Assembly: GCF_028745515.1 (NCBI RefSeq)
Contig: NZ_JAQZSG010000003.1
Location: 204,601 to 268,600, forward strand
Length of the DNA: 64,000 nucleotides
Source of the DNA: Paenibacillus thermotolerans
GTDB lineage: Bacteria > Bacillota > Bacilli > Paenibacillales > YIM-B00363
Direction of reading: 5' to 3'
The translations under genes were made by a program, and so were the position numbers. This document shows positions 8,492-16,526 of this stretch, piece after piece. The notes below the pieces were generated by a model. That model ran no database searches. It was not told the DNA's origin and worked only from the letters and a program-made list of their open reading frames with translations. Positions within the stretch are counted from its first letter, which is position 1. Each line of letters begins with the position of its first letter.

Positions 8492-9472
8492 TTATTCCAC
8501 CAAACCGGAGCGCTCGACGCCTTGAATGAAGTAGCGCTGCAGGAATAAGTAAACGATCAGCATCGGCAGCAACACCAGGAACGTCGCCGCCATAATGACG
8601 GTCAAGCTGAATACTTCGAAGCTTCGGCCGGACATCTGGTCCAGCGACTGGTACAGACGCGGCAGCATCATCGGAAGCGTGAACTTTGTGTCGGAAGACA
8701 GGAAGATGGACGGCTCGAAGAAATCGTTCCAGTGCCATACCAACGACAGCAAGGTTGTGACAACGATCGCCGGCGGCGTCAAAGGCAAAATAATGCGCCA
8801 ATATACTTTGAACGTTCCGCAGCCGTCCACCCGCGCAGCGTCCTCCAGCTCCCAAGGAAGGTTGCGAAACAGCTGGCGGAAAATAAAGATAAACAATGCG
8901 CCGCGCAGCCCGTTCCCCAAAAAGCTGGGAACAATCAAGGGGAGCATGCTGTCGAGCCATCCCATTCCCTTATATTGCATGAACATCGGAACGATGATCG
9001 TTTGGGGAGGAATGATCAGTGTAAACATGCAAAGAAAGAACAGAAGCTCGCGTCCGGGAAAGCGGATCCGGGCAAATCCGTAGGCCACGAACGAACACGA
9101 AATGACCTGACCGATGACGCTAAGACCGGAGATGATGACCGAATTTTTAAAGTGAGTCCAATATTGCAAGCCTAGCGCGCCGTAATAGAAATTTTCCCAC
9201 GCCATGCTTGTCGGAATCCATTTGATGGTAAAATTCATTAGATCGACCGGCTGCTTTAGAGCCGTCGTAATCATGTAAATGAACGGATACAAGAATACGA
9301 AAGCCAAGTCTATCAGAATAACATATACGAATATTTGGTATATAATGCTATACCAGCGGCTTTTGCTGATGGCCCGGCTTTGCAAACGCCTCAACATGGC
9401 GCCCGCTTTGTCGGCGGTTTTCGGTCCGCCCGCCTCCGTAACGGATTGGCCGGGATTCGATATAGGATTCAC
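8492..9472 (-). CDS. Carbohydrate ABC transporter permease, MalG-type (module B, second pair)
   Basis: 326 residues from a GTG at 9472 with AAGGGAG upstream. A TTG at 9514 is in frame but lies inside the preceding gene with no ribosome site. About six membrane segments are present. The EAA loop reads LEDAARVDGCGTFKVYWRIILPLTPP, which docks the ATPase, and the C-terminus ends in GVERSGLVE. Module C's last permease ends GIERTGLVE and is the counterpart. An N-terminal tail of about 35 polar residues precedes the first helix. It is the last gene of module B and is paired with the MalF-type permease 19 bases upstream. Confidence 0.94.
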   Translation of the reverse strand: MNPISNPGQSVTEAGGPKTADKAGAMLRRLQSRAISKSRWYSIIYQIFVYVILIDLAFVFLYPFIYMITTALKQPVDLMNFTIKWIPTSMAWENFYYGALGLQYWTHFKNSVIISGLSVIGQVISCSFVAYGFARIRFPGRELLFFLCMFTLIIPPQTIIVPMFMQYKGMGWLDSMLPLIVPSFLGNGLRGALFIFIFRQLFRNLPWELEDAARVDGCGTFKVYWRIILPLTPPAIVVTTLLSLVWHWNDFFEPSIFLSSDTKFTLPMMLPRLYQSLDQMSGRSFEVFSLTVIMAATFLVLLPMLIVYLFLQRYFIQGVERSGLVE

Positions 9473-9491
9473 GCTGCATTCACTCCCTTGC

Positions 9492-10355
9492 TTATTTTTC
9501 CCCCGTATAAACAACTACGCGTCTGGAGGAGACAAATACAATGACTAATAACAGAAAGATAAACAAGAAGTAAATCCAGCCCATGGCAGAAGCGTAGCCC
9601 ATTTCGATTTTCGTAAATGCCGTATTCTTGATGTACACCATCATCCGGTTGTTGATATCGGTGAAGGAGTCGACGAACGTATATACCGTGTTCAGCAATA
9701 TGATCGGGGAAATGAGCGGCAGCGTAATTTTCCAAAACATTTCCCACTCGGTCGCCCCGTCGCACCGGGCCGATTCATATAGAGAGAGTGATATCCCTTG
9801 CAGCCCGGCAAGAAAGAGCAGCACCTGCACGCCGGTTTTCCAGAAGATGACCGTCAGACGGCTAAGCATATCGAAAATAATTTGCGAAAACGTCGGCCCC
9901 ATATAAAGGAACACTTCGTCCGGCACGCCGATCCCGTTGACCAGCGTATCTTTTCCGACGCCCGCATACAGCAGCTGCTGCATGGCAAGCCCCGTACCGA
10001 TCAGTACGGGAAGGAAGAAAGCCGCCCGAAAGAACGCTCTTCCTCTAATTTTGTGGTTCAACAAAATAGCGATGAACAGGGAAAATACGATAATAAGCGG
10101 CGTATTGATCAGCGCGTCCTGAACGACTGTAATAAACAGAGGAATGTATTGGGTGTCCAACACGAACGCTTTCTTGAAGTTCGCCCAGCCCACAGCCTGC
10201 AGTTTGAAGTTGCCGACGCCTACAACCTCATGGAAGCCCAGCCACAGGGAGTAAACGAGCGGATAAGCCATAAATAACAGAAACCCAACGACCCACGGCG
10301 CGATATATACATAGCCTGCAAACATTTTTTTCCTTTCGAGACTTATTCTTCTCAT
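9492..10355 (-). CDS. Carbohydrate ABC transporter permease, MalF-type (module B, second pair)
   Basis: 287 residues. The ATG at 10355 follows AAAGGGGGG at ideal spacing and lies 2 bases after the DUF5696 gene stop. The in-frame TTG at 10361 overlaps that stop and is less likely. Six membrane helices begin at GYVYIAPWVVGFLLFMAYPLVYSL. The EAA loop YESARCDGATEWEMFWKITLPLISP is of the ordinary type. It differs from the loop of the first-pair MalF (15559-16509), which carries two extra residues, so the two pairs in this operon are distinct lineages. The closest relative in the window is 35143-36069 in module C. Confidence 0.95.
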   Translation of the reverse strand: MRRISLERKKMFAGYVYIAPWVVGFLLFMAYPLVYSLWLGFHEVVGVGNFKLQAVGWANFKKAFVLDTQYIPLFITVVQDALINTPLIIVFSLFIAILLNHKIRGRAFFRAAFFLPVLIGTGLAMQQLLYAGVGKDTLVNGIGVPDEVFLYMGPTFSQIIFDMLSRLTVIFWKTGVQVLLFLAGLQGISLSLYESARCDGATEWEMFWKITLPLISPIILLNTVYTFVDSFTDINNRMMVYIKNTAFTKIEMGYASAMGWIYFLFIFLLLVIVFVSSRRVVVYTGEK

Positions 10356-10357
10356 GC

Positions 10358-12592
10358 TCAACCCCCCTTTGGCACGACGATAAAGTCTTTCTCGGGAATC
10401 GTATGTCCGTCGACGATGATTCCGCGAGGCAAGTAGTTGACAATGACCCGGGTGCCGTCCTCGTACGTGGTCTCATACACGTCGGACTGTACTTTCCGGT
10501 GCCCTACTATAGTTTGCGGCCATAGAGGCCGCAGCCTCTCGTTCATTTCCTTGTACTGCTCTACCGAGCGATCGACCCAGTTGTCGTAGTCGGAGCTGAA
10601 CAAATCGCTGTAATACGTATCCTTCAGTTCCTCGGAATGGTCCGCCGTCAATTGGTAGTAAGGCATGTAGCCGTATTCGACCATTTTTAAATATTGCAGG
10701 TCCGGATCGTAGAACAGGTTTTGCGGATTTCCGGAATACGGCACGTAGCCGTGAAGCACCATCTGATAGAACGGAACGACTTCGTCCGTAAAGAAATAGC
10801 CGCTGTCGTCCATTGGGGCGTCAAACACGCGGTCCGCCATCAGAATGCCGTAGCCGTTGCCGCCGACGACCGCCGCTCCTCCGAACTGCTTGCGGGAGGT
10901 GTCCATCATCTCCAGCCATTGCTTCGCCGTGCCTTCCCTGAGCAGGGGGTAATCGTCGTTATAGTCGTAATAAACCAGCGATCCGATTCCGTCAAAGTTA
11001 ATGCCTGTAATGTTCAGCTTGCTTAACGGATCCAAATAATGGTTCTGGAACGCCAAATTGCGCTTGCGCGCATTCAGGTAGAACATTTCGTTGAAACGGT
11101 CCGTAACGGCGAAATGGTTCGCTCCTTTCACGACATCGGTGCGGGTCGAGAAACCGCCGCTGTTCTTCCACGCTTCGATGAAATTATCCTGAAGGAACAG
11201 CTGATAGCCGTTCTTCTTCGTAAAATCGCTTAATTTCTGCAAGCCGCTCATGCCGCCTAACTCGGGAGCAGGCTTGCCGTCGGAAGGGTACTCCAGGTAG
11301 CCTTTGCCCGTCCAGCCAAGCAAATTGGCGGATATTCGCTCTACGCCCCGCTTCTTCAAGTCTTCCATAATCGATTGCGCCTGCGAGAACGTTGTCGTAG
11401 AGATGTAGGCATCGATCAAGATTTGATGCTTCTTGATGCCGGTTAGCAGATCCAGCCCGTATGGGATCGGATCGCCTTGTTGAATGCGGGACTTCAGCCC
11501 TTTCTCATCGACGAGAAAATTGCGGTACGCGGCAGCCATTCGGCTGTAATCGGCATCATCCCCGCTGAAAAACACATAGCGGACCGTATGGTCTTCACGG
11601 ATCAATTCCTTCTCCGCTTGCTTCGTCAGGTTGCCGTTCCGCTTCACCGCTTCATAATCCCGCCGGTAAACAAACTCGGACGAAACGCGGTTCAAATTGA
11701 TCAAATATCCGCTCGGGGAATAGAGCACATTCGCATCGTATTCACCGTCGGTGATCATGCCGAGGAAGGCGTTGTCCTCAACCTTCAAGCCGAAGACGGG
11801 AAGAAGGGCGCTCTGCTCTCTCCGGTTAAAGTAGTTGAACGTAATCGTATCCGGACCGTACACGCTTGCCTTATACGGGTTCAAATAGTTCGGATGATTG
11901 GACTTGAAGTACGAAATAGCCCCGGGACCGTCGGGATAAAAGGCGTAGCCTTGCTGATGGTCCGATGCCGCCCCGAAAAACGGCAGCGGAGCGATCGACA
12001 TAATCCAGTTGTTTTTCGATTCCTTGATCGACTCGGCCGGAATCGTCACGTCCAGCGCATCGCCTTTCAATTGAAAGCTCATATCGAAGCTGATTTTCAG
12101 TCTCGGCAGCTCATAATGCACCAAGATGCCGTTGTCCATCGGGGTCGTGCTCAAGCTCGGCTGTTCGATCACGGAGTTCGTTTCCTGCGTTTCCAGCGCC
12201 GGCAAGCTCGGATCCGTATACGTCATATGGAAGATCGACTGACTGCTCGCCGTCCATAGCTCGTTCCCGTCCGTCTCGACATCGTCCAGCGATACCGCCG
12301 ATTTCCATTGGTATCCATTGGTTTTATCCTGCACTTTAATGGCGGAATCGGAGGATCGGAAGTACAGAATAAGCCGATCGGATTCGCCGATTTTCTCGTA
12401 TTCGCTTTGCTGTACCGGGGGCGGAATTTCGGCATCCTCCGGTATGGCGGCCTCCGCCGTCTGCTCACTCATCTCCTGACGGACTTTGTCGATGGATCTT
12501 AGCACGGAGGGCAGGGCCAGAAGTATAATAGCCGCGCTGATAATGCCTACGGTTATATAGTAAACCCACCTTTTGGCTTTTACCGTTAGCAT
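10358..12592 (-). CDS. DUF5696-type membrane-anchored protein, predicted glycosidase-like (module B)
   Basis: 744 residues from the ATG at 12592, which has GAGGGGGG upstream. One N-terminal membrane helix (about 8-27) leaves the rest outside the cell. Beta-rich regions (about 70-350) carry VDGPGAISYF-like motifs; here the text reads FYPDGPGAISYF. A probable TIM-barrel region (about 365-620) has the acidic stretches INFDGIGSLVYYD and FFTDEVVPFYQM. A C-terminal strand region contains VYETTYEDGTRVIVNY. The length and layout match proteins I know as DUF5696, whose barrel recalls GH101-like glycosidases; catalytic activity is inference. Its paralogue is 36066-38351. In both modules it sits between the NHL/Yip1 genes and the second permease pair, so it probably processes or binds the imported glycan at the membrane. 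Confidence 0.8.
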   Translation of the reverse strand: MLTVKAKRWVYYITVGIISAAIILLALPSVLRSIDKVRQEMSEQTAEAAIPEDAEIPPPVQQSEYEKIGESDRLILYFRSSDSAIKVQDKTNGYQWKSAVSLDDVETDGNELWTASSQSIFHMTYTDPSLPALETQETNSVIEQPSLSTTPMDNGILVHYELPRLKISFDMSFQLKGDALDVTIPAESIKESKNNWIMSIAPLPFFGAASDHQQGYAFYPDGPGAISYFKSNHPNYLNPYKASVYGPDTITFNYFNRREQSALLPVFGLKVEDNAFLGMITDGEYDANVLYSPSGYLINLNRVSSEFVYRRDYEAVKRNGNLTKQAEKELIREDHTVRYVFFSGDDADYSRMAAAYRNFLVDEKGLKSRIQQGDPIPYGLDLLTGIKKHQILIDAYISTTTFSQAQSIMEDLKKRGVERISANLLGWTGKGYLEYPSDGKPAPELGGMSGLQKLSDFTKKNGYQLFLQDNFIEAWKNSGGFSTRTDVVKGANHFAVTDRFNEMFYLNARKRNLAFQNHYLDPLSKLNITGINFDGIGSLVYYDYNDDYPLLREGTAKQWLEMMDTSRKQFGGAAVVGGNGYGILMADRVFDAPMDDSGYFFTDEVVPFYQMVLHGYVPYSGNPQNLFYDPDLQYLKMVEYGYMPYYQLTADHSEELKDTYYSDLFSSDYDNWVDRSVEQYKEMNERLRPLWPQTIVGHRKVQSDVYETTYEDGTRVIVNYLPRGIIVDGHTIPEKDFIVVPKGG

Positions 12593-12603
12593 GGTATCCC
12601 CCC

Positions 12604-13251
12604 TCAATTTTCCAGTAAATATCGGATTTCGATGCTAACTTCGTCAATGAACTGAAGCACGTGGTTCGTCAACGCGAAAACAAGTCCGACGGTTCCCCAG
12701 AAGATGATAAAAGCAAAAATGCACAATAGAGTCACGCCGACCGTTTTTTTAAAGGTGTAATCGTTCAAAACCTTAATCTGGATGAAGATCAGTATGGCGA
12801 CCCAGATCCAAACAATGGCGTTCAAGCTGTGATAAAGGCCGATTTCCCCCCTCGAAATGATCAGCGAAAGGAGCGCCAGCGGTATTGTAAAGACGATATA
12901 CGGGATTAGTGAAAAAGACATCGCCGCAAATACGTCCCTAAAGTGGGCCTCGCCGTCCATGATCGCCGTGATCAAATAACAGGCGATGACTCCCGAAATA
13001 AGCGGTAAGACGAATCGGGCGAGCTCCAAATTTAAATTCGCATCTTCCGGCTGCAAAGCCGTAATGTGAAAGCTGGTCATGTAAATGGTAATAATTCTTA
13101 CGCATAAAGTCAGAAGGATCAAAATGAAGGCCGCGGCCACATTCCGCTGTTTCTGCAGTTCTTCGAACGCGTCAATCGGGTGGAAAAGCACCGCGACCCC
13201 TAATCGGAAAGAACGCAGCCCGGACTGCCTGATCGAAGCTAATTTGTTCAA
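12604..13251 (-). CDS. Yip1-like multi-pass membrane protein (module B)
   Basis: 215 residues with about five membrane segments (near 40-60, 78-98, 108-128, 140-160, 175-198). The short N-terminus has the FHPIDAFEELQKQRN motif common to bacterial Yip1-domain proteins; module C has RHPMNGMYDIAASS at the same point. The start is TTG at 13251, with AAGGAGG 8 bases before. It overlaps the stop of the NHL gene (TTGA, 4 bases), so translation is coupled. In module C the equivalent sequence is fused to the C-terminus of the NHL/TPR protein, direct evidence that the two parts work together. The molecular role of bacterial Yip1 proteins is unknown. Confidence 0.82.
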   Translation of the reverse strand: MNKLASIRQSGLRSFRLGVAVLFHPIDAFEELQKQRNVAAAFILILLTLCVRIITIYMTSFHITALQPEDANLNLELARFVLPLISGVIACYLITAIMDGEAHFRDVFAAMSFSLIPYIVFTIPLALLSLIISRGEIGLYHSLNAIVWIWVAILIFIQIKVLNDYTFKKTVGVTLLCIFAFIIFWGTVGLVFALTNHVLQFIDEVSIEIRYLLEN

Positions 13252-14669
13252 AAGCCATACCTCCTTATGACGTTATTCGTAACACGACGCAGCCACTTCA
13301 CAATGAGGTATATCACATACACAATCGCTACAGCCGCAAGCAAAACCCAACCGAGATATTTGCGCATCAGGTCGTGCCGATATTCCGCGAACGCTTTCGA
13401 ATAACCTTCCTGGTCCTCGCCCAGCTTGAATTCCTTCATCGCTTCCTTCCACTTTTCTTCCTTCATCAGCGCTTTGGCGACGCCCCGGTGGGCCCACGGA
13501 TAGTTTTCGTCGATTCTCAGAACTTCTTTCCAAGGCTCCATAGCTTCCTGGTAGCGTCCGTCGAAATACAGCTGGCTTGCTTCGTGAATCAGCTGTGCAA
13601 ACCTAGTAGGTTTAAACATTTGAATATTGTTGCGGTCCCGGTCAAGCACATAAATATTGCCGGATTTGTCGACGACAAGGCTGATCGGATATTCAAAGCG
13701 GCTCTTTACGTCGCCATGACCGCCGAATACGGCCAGCAGGTTGCCTTCCTGGTCATACTGGTAAATTTTCCGCGACGTAGCGTCAAGCGCATTGACGATG
13801 CCATACTGATCCACGGCCAAATCGACAAAATAAGGCACCTCAAGCGTTCCGCTATCGATCGAATTTTCGCCATAAAATTTCTTCGTGTAAATGTTCTCGC
13901 CCATCGCATTGAATTTCTTGATTTGATCGCTTTCAATCAGCACAGTAGGGGCATATATGAACCCTTTGTTGTCCATCGTAATATTCGAGTTTTGCGGCGG
14001 TACGGCATTGTTCAGCTGCTCCCGCTGCTCCGGTGTAGCCAGCACGCGAACGAGCAGGTTTTTCCAGCTGAACGGAACGCGGTTTGCCCCGATATAGCCG
14101 CGGAACTGGTTCATCGCGTCGATCATCATGAAGCCGCTGTAATCGGTCTTATTCAGCACGTACAAATATCCGCGGCGGTCGATAATGACCTTATCCGGAG
14201 CGAAATCCATATCTTCGCTAATCAGCTTGGACTCCGGCTTCGCAAATTCCTCGATAAACTCGCCGTCCGGCGACAGATGCACGACTTTTCCGTTTCCCGT
14301 ATCGGCAACGAACATGTGGCCGTAATCATCGACGAAAATCCCTTGCGGTCTGCTGAAGGATAGCCCCTGCTCCTCCCCGTAGATGCCGAGCACCTTGCCG
14401 TCGGCATTCAGCTTGACGATGCGGTTGTTCTCCGTGTCGGCCACGTAGAGCAAACCGTCCTTGTCGATAAACAGGTCGCTCGGCTTGCTCAACCCCGGTT
14501 CGCCTACATCGATGATCACTTTATCCACGGTATACGTTAGCGGAATGGGAATCCGGTATCCGTGCATAGGGTCGAGGGTATAGGACATTTCCGGAAGAGC
14601 GTAAGCGGGCAAGGCGTATATCATAAACAGCAGACATCCGAGTATTCCCGCTGCTAATCTTTTTTTCAT
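13248..14669 (-). CDS. NHL-repeat/TPR protein with C-terminal membrane helix (module B)
   Basis: 473 residues. A signal peptide is cleaved after PAYA (about residue 24). NHL-type beta-propeller repeats cover about 55-360, seen as recurring DGLLYVADTENNRIVKLNADG and GHMFVADTGNGKVVHLSPDG blocks. A TPR-like helical pair follows (about 365-430, with YPWAHRGVAKALMKEEKWKEAMKEF). A single membrane helix is at about 440-462, with a basic tail. The propeller and TPR would sit outside the membrane. The gene starts with ATG after GGGGGAGG and overlaps the Yip1 gene by 4 bases. NHL propellers bind proteins, RNA or glycans; in this operon a glycan or an SBP partner is the natural guess. Confidence 0.87.
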   Translation of the reverse strand: MKKRLAAGILGCLLFMIYALPAYALPEMSYTLDPMHGYRIPIPLTYTVDKVIIDVGEPGLSKPSDLFIDKDGLLYVADTENNRIVKLNADGKVLGIYGEEQGLSFSRPQGIFVDDYGHMFVADTGNGKVVHLSPDGEFIEEFAKPESKLISEDMDFAPDKVIIDRRGYLYVLNKTDYSGFMMIDAMNQFRGYIGANRVPFSWKNLLVRVLATPEQREQLNNAVPPQNSNITMDNKGFIYAPTVLIESDQIKKFNAMGENIYTKKFYGENSIDSGTLEVPYFVDLAVDQYGIVNALDATSRKIYQYDQEGNLLAVFGGHGDVKSRFEYPISLVVDKSGNIYVLDRDRNNIQMFKPTRFAQLIHEASQLYFDGRYQEAMEPWKEVLRIDENYPWAHRGVAKALMKEEKWKEAMKEFKLGEDQEGYSKAFAEYRHDLMRKYLGWVLLAAVAIVYVIYLIVKWLRRVTNNVIRRYGF

Positions 14670-14681
14670 CGTTTCCTCCCC

Positions 14682-15545
14682 CTAAGCTTTAATACCGGAA
14701 TGAACCATCGTGTTCATAACCAATCGTTGGAACAGCAAGAAGATCAAGATCGGCGGCAGCGTTATCAGGAACGTACCGGCGGCAAGCGCCCCCGACCGCG
14801 CGACGACACCCGGTCCGCCGGCAAGCGTCTGGATCGCCAGAGGCAGCGTTTTCATCGTTTCGCTGGTCGTGAACACGAGAGCTGAGAAGAAATCGTTCCA
14901 GTTCGCGATGAACGTAAAAATAATCAGCGTCGACCATGCCGGCTTACTGACGGCCATAATGACTTTCCAGAAAATTTTCCATTCCGAAGCGCCGTCGATG
15001 TGCGCCGCTTCGATTAAAACGTCGGGAATCTGATCGATAAACTGCTTCATCAAAAAGATGTTGAAGGCCACCGCGATTTTCGGCAATATCAACGCCCAAT
15101 ACGTGTTGACCATCCCTAAGCTGGAGACGATCATATACGTCGGAATTTGCGTGACCTGCGGCGAGAACATCAGCGCCGACAAGATGACGGCAAATAAGGC
15201 GTTTGCGCCCGGCAGCTTGAACTTGGACAGCACATACGCGCCCAGACAGCTGACAAACAGCGTGCCTGCAACAATCGAGCCCGAAACAAACAAGCTGTTG
15301 AAAATATAGCGCGAGAAAGGAACGATCGAGCTGTCCGTTGCGGTCAGAAGATCAAAAAAGTTGCGCAGCGTCGGCTTCTGTACGAAGAAACGCGGCGGAT
15401 ACAGGAACAGCTCATCCAGCGGTTTAAACGCCGTTGATACCATGTAGACGATCGGCAATGCCGTGAAGCCGACCAGTGCGATCATGAATACATACAATAA
15501 TCCCCTGTTGAAGCGGGTAACAAATTTCGCATAATTTGTCGACAC
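14682..15545 (-). CDS. Carbohydrate ABC transporter permease, MalG-type (module B, first pair)
   Basis: 287 residues from a GTG at 15545 preceded by GGGGGCAAAGGA. Six membrane segments are expected. The conserved region KPLDELFLYPPRFFVQKPTLRNF is almost the same as in the module C counterpart (40422-41297). The EAA loop is IEAAHIDGASEWKIFWKVIMAVSKP. The C-terminus ends HSGIKA, matching HSGIK in module C. It lies 13 bases downstream of its MalF partner and 12 bases upstream of the NHL gene. Confidence 0.95.
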   Translation of the reverse strand: MSTNYAKFVTRFNRGLLYVFMIALVGFTALPIVYMVSTAFKPLDELFLYPPRFFVQKPTLRNFFDLLTATDSSIVPFSRYIFNSLFVSGSIVAGTLFVSCLGAYVLSKFKLPGANALFAVILSALMFSPQVTQIPTYMIVSSLGMVNTYWALILPKIAVAFNIFLMKQFIDQIPDVLIEAAHIDGASEWKIFWKVIMAVSKPAWSTLIIFTFIANWNDFFSALVFTTSETMKTLPLAIQTLAGGPGVVARSGALAAGTFLITLPPILIFLLFQRLVMNTMVHSGIKA

Positions 15546-15558
15546 GTCCTTTGCCCCC

Positions 15559-16509
15559 TTATTGATCTTTTGATGACAGCAATTTCATCACAATGCGGCC
15601 TAATCCGAACGTAACAAAGAACAGGAACACCGCGATGGACGACGCATATCCGAGTTCAAACCGGATAAAGGCGTAGTCGAACAAGTGAGAAATGATCGTA
15701 TGTCCCGCGTAGTTGGGGCTCGGCATACCGGAAATTGCCACGGCGATATCGAATACGCCGAAGGCGGCCACAATGGAGTTGACCGCGCCGAACAGCAATT
15801 GCGGTTTCATCAAAGGAATGGTAATGTACCACAATTCCTGAAAGCGGCCGGAAATACCGTCGATCGATCCCGCTTCGTACAGTTCGGGCGAAACATTCTG
15901 CAAGCCGGCGAGAAACACCAGAAAGCCCGTCCCCATACTCATCCAAAGAGAAACGACAATAATGACCGGCATTATCGTATCGGGGTCGGTGTTCCACAGA
16001 ATCGGCTCGCTGATCATGCCCCAGTTCAGAAGCGTATTGTTTAACAGCCCGTACCTGTCGCCGGAGAAAATATAAAGCCAAACGATCGACAACGCGATGC
16101 CGCTCGTAATCGACGGGACATAGAAAGCCAAGGAAAAGACCATCTTAGCCCGCAGCGTATTGATGACCCAGGCCAGCAAGAATGACAGACAATAGCTGAG
16201 AGGGCCTGCAACTACGGCAAACACAAATGTGTTTTTGAGAGATTTGATAAAAATGTCGTCTTCGAGAAACAGCACGCTGTAGTTCGTTAAGCCGATCCAC
16301 TTGGGCGGCTGCAGCATATTGTAATAGGTAAAGCTCAAATAGACCGATTGAACGACAGGAATGACGGTGAACGTAATAAAAAGAATAAGGAAGGGGCTAA
16401 GGAATAAATAGCCTAGCGCCACCTTTCTTCCGGTACTGGACAATAAAAACCTTTTGGCTCTATGCGGCATCAGCCGAAGCGGGTTTTCCACTTCTACGCT
16501 GTTTTGCAT
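15559..16509 (-). CDS. Carbohydrate ABC transporter permease, MalF-type (module B, first pair)
   Basis: 316 residues, ATG at 16509 with GGAGGGGG upstream. A cytoplasmic N-terminus of about 35 residues precedes six membrane helices. The EAA loop YEAGSIDGISGRFQELWYITIPLMKP contains two residues more than the usual spacing. The same extended form is found in the module C first-pair MalF (41298-42260), marking a shared lineage. FSGDRYGLLNN and ILWNTDPDTIMPVI correspond to FSGDRVGYLNN and VLWLQDPKY in modules A and C. It follows the anchored SBP gene by 17 bases. Confidence 0.95.
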   Translation of the reverse strand: MQNSVEVENPLRLMPHRAKRFLLSSTGRKVALGYLFLSPFLILFITFTVIPVVQSVYLSFTYYNMLQPPKWIGLTNYSVLFLEDDIFIKSLKNTFVFAVVAGPLSYCLSFLLAWVINTLRAKMVFSLAFYVPSITSGIALSIVWLYIFSGDRYGLLNNTLLNWGMISEPILWNTDPDTIMPVIIVVSLWMSMGTGFLVFLAGLQNVSPELYEAGSIDGISGRFQELWYITIPLMKPQLLFGAVNSIVAAFGVFDIAVAISGMPSPNYAGHTIISHLFDYAFIRFELGYASSIAVFLFFVTFGLGRIVMKLLSSKDQ

Positions 16510-16526
16510 ATCGATACCCCCTCCCG

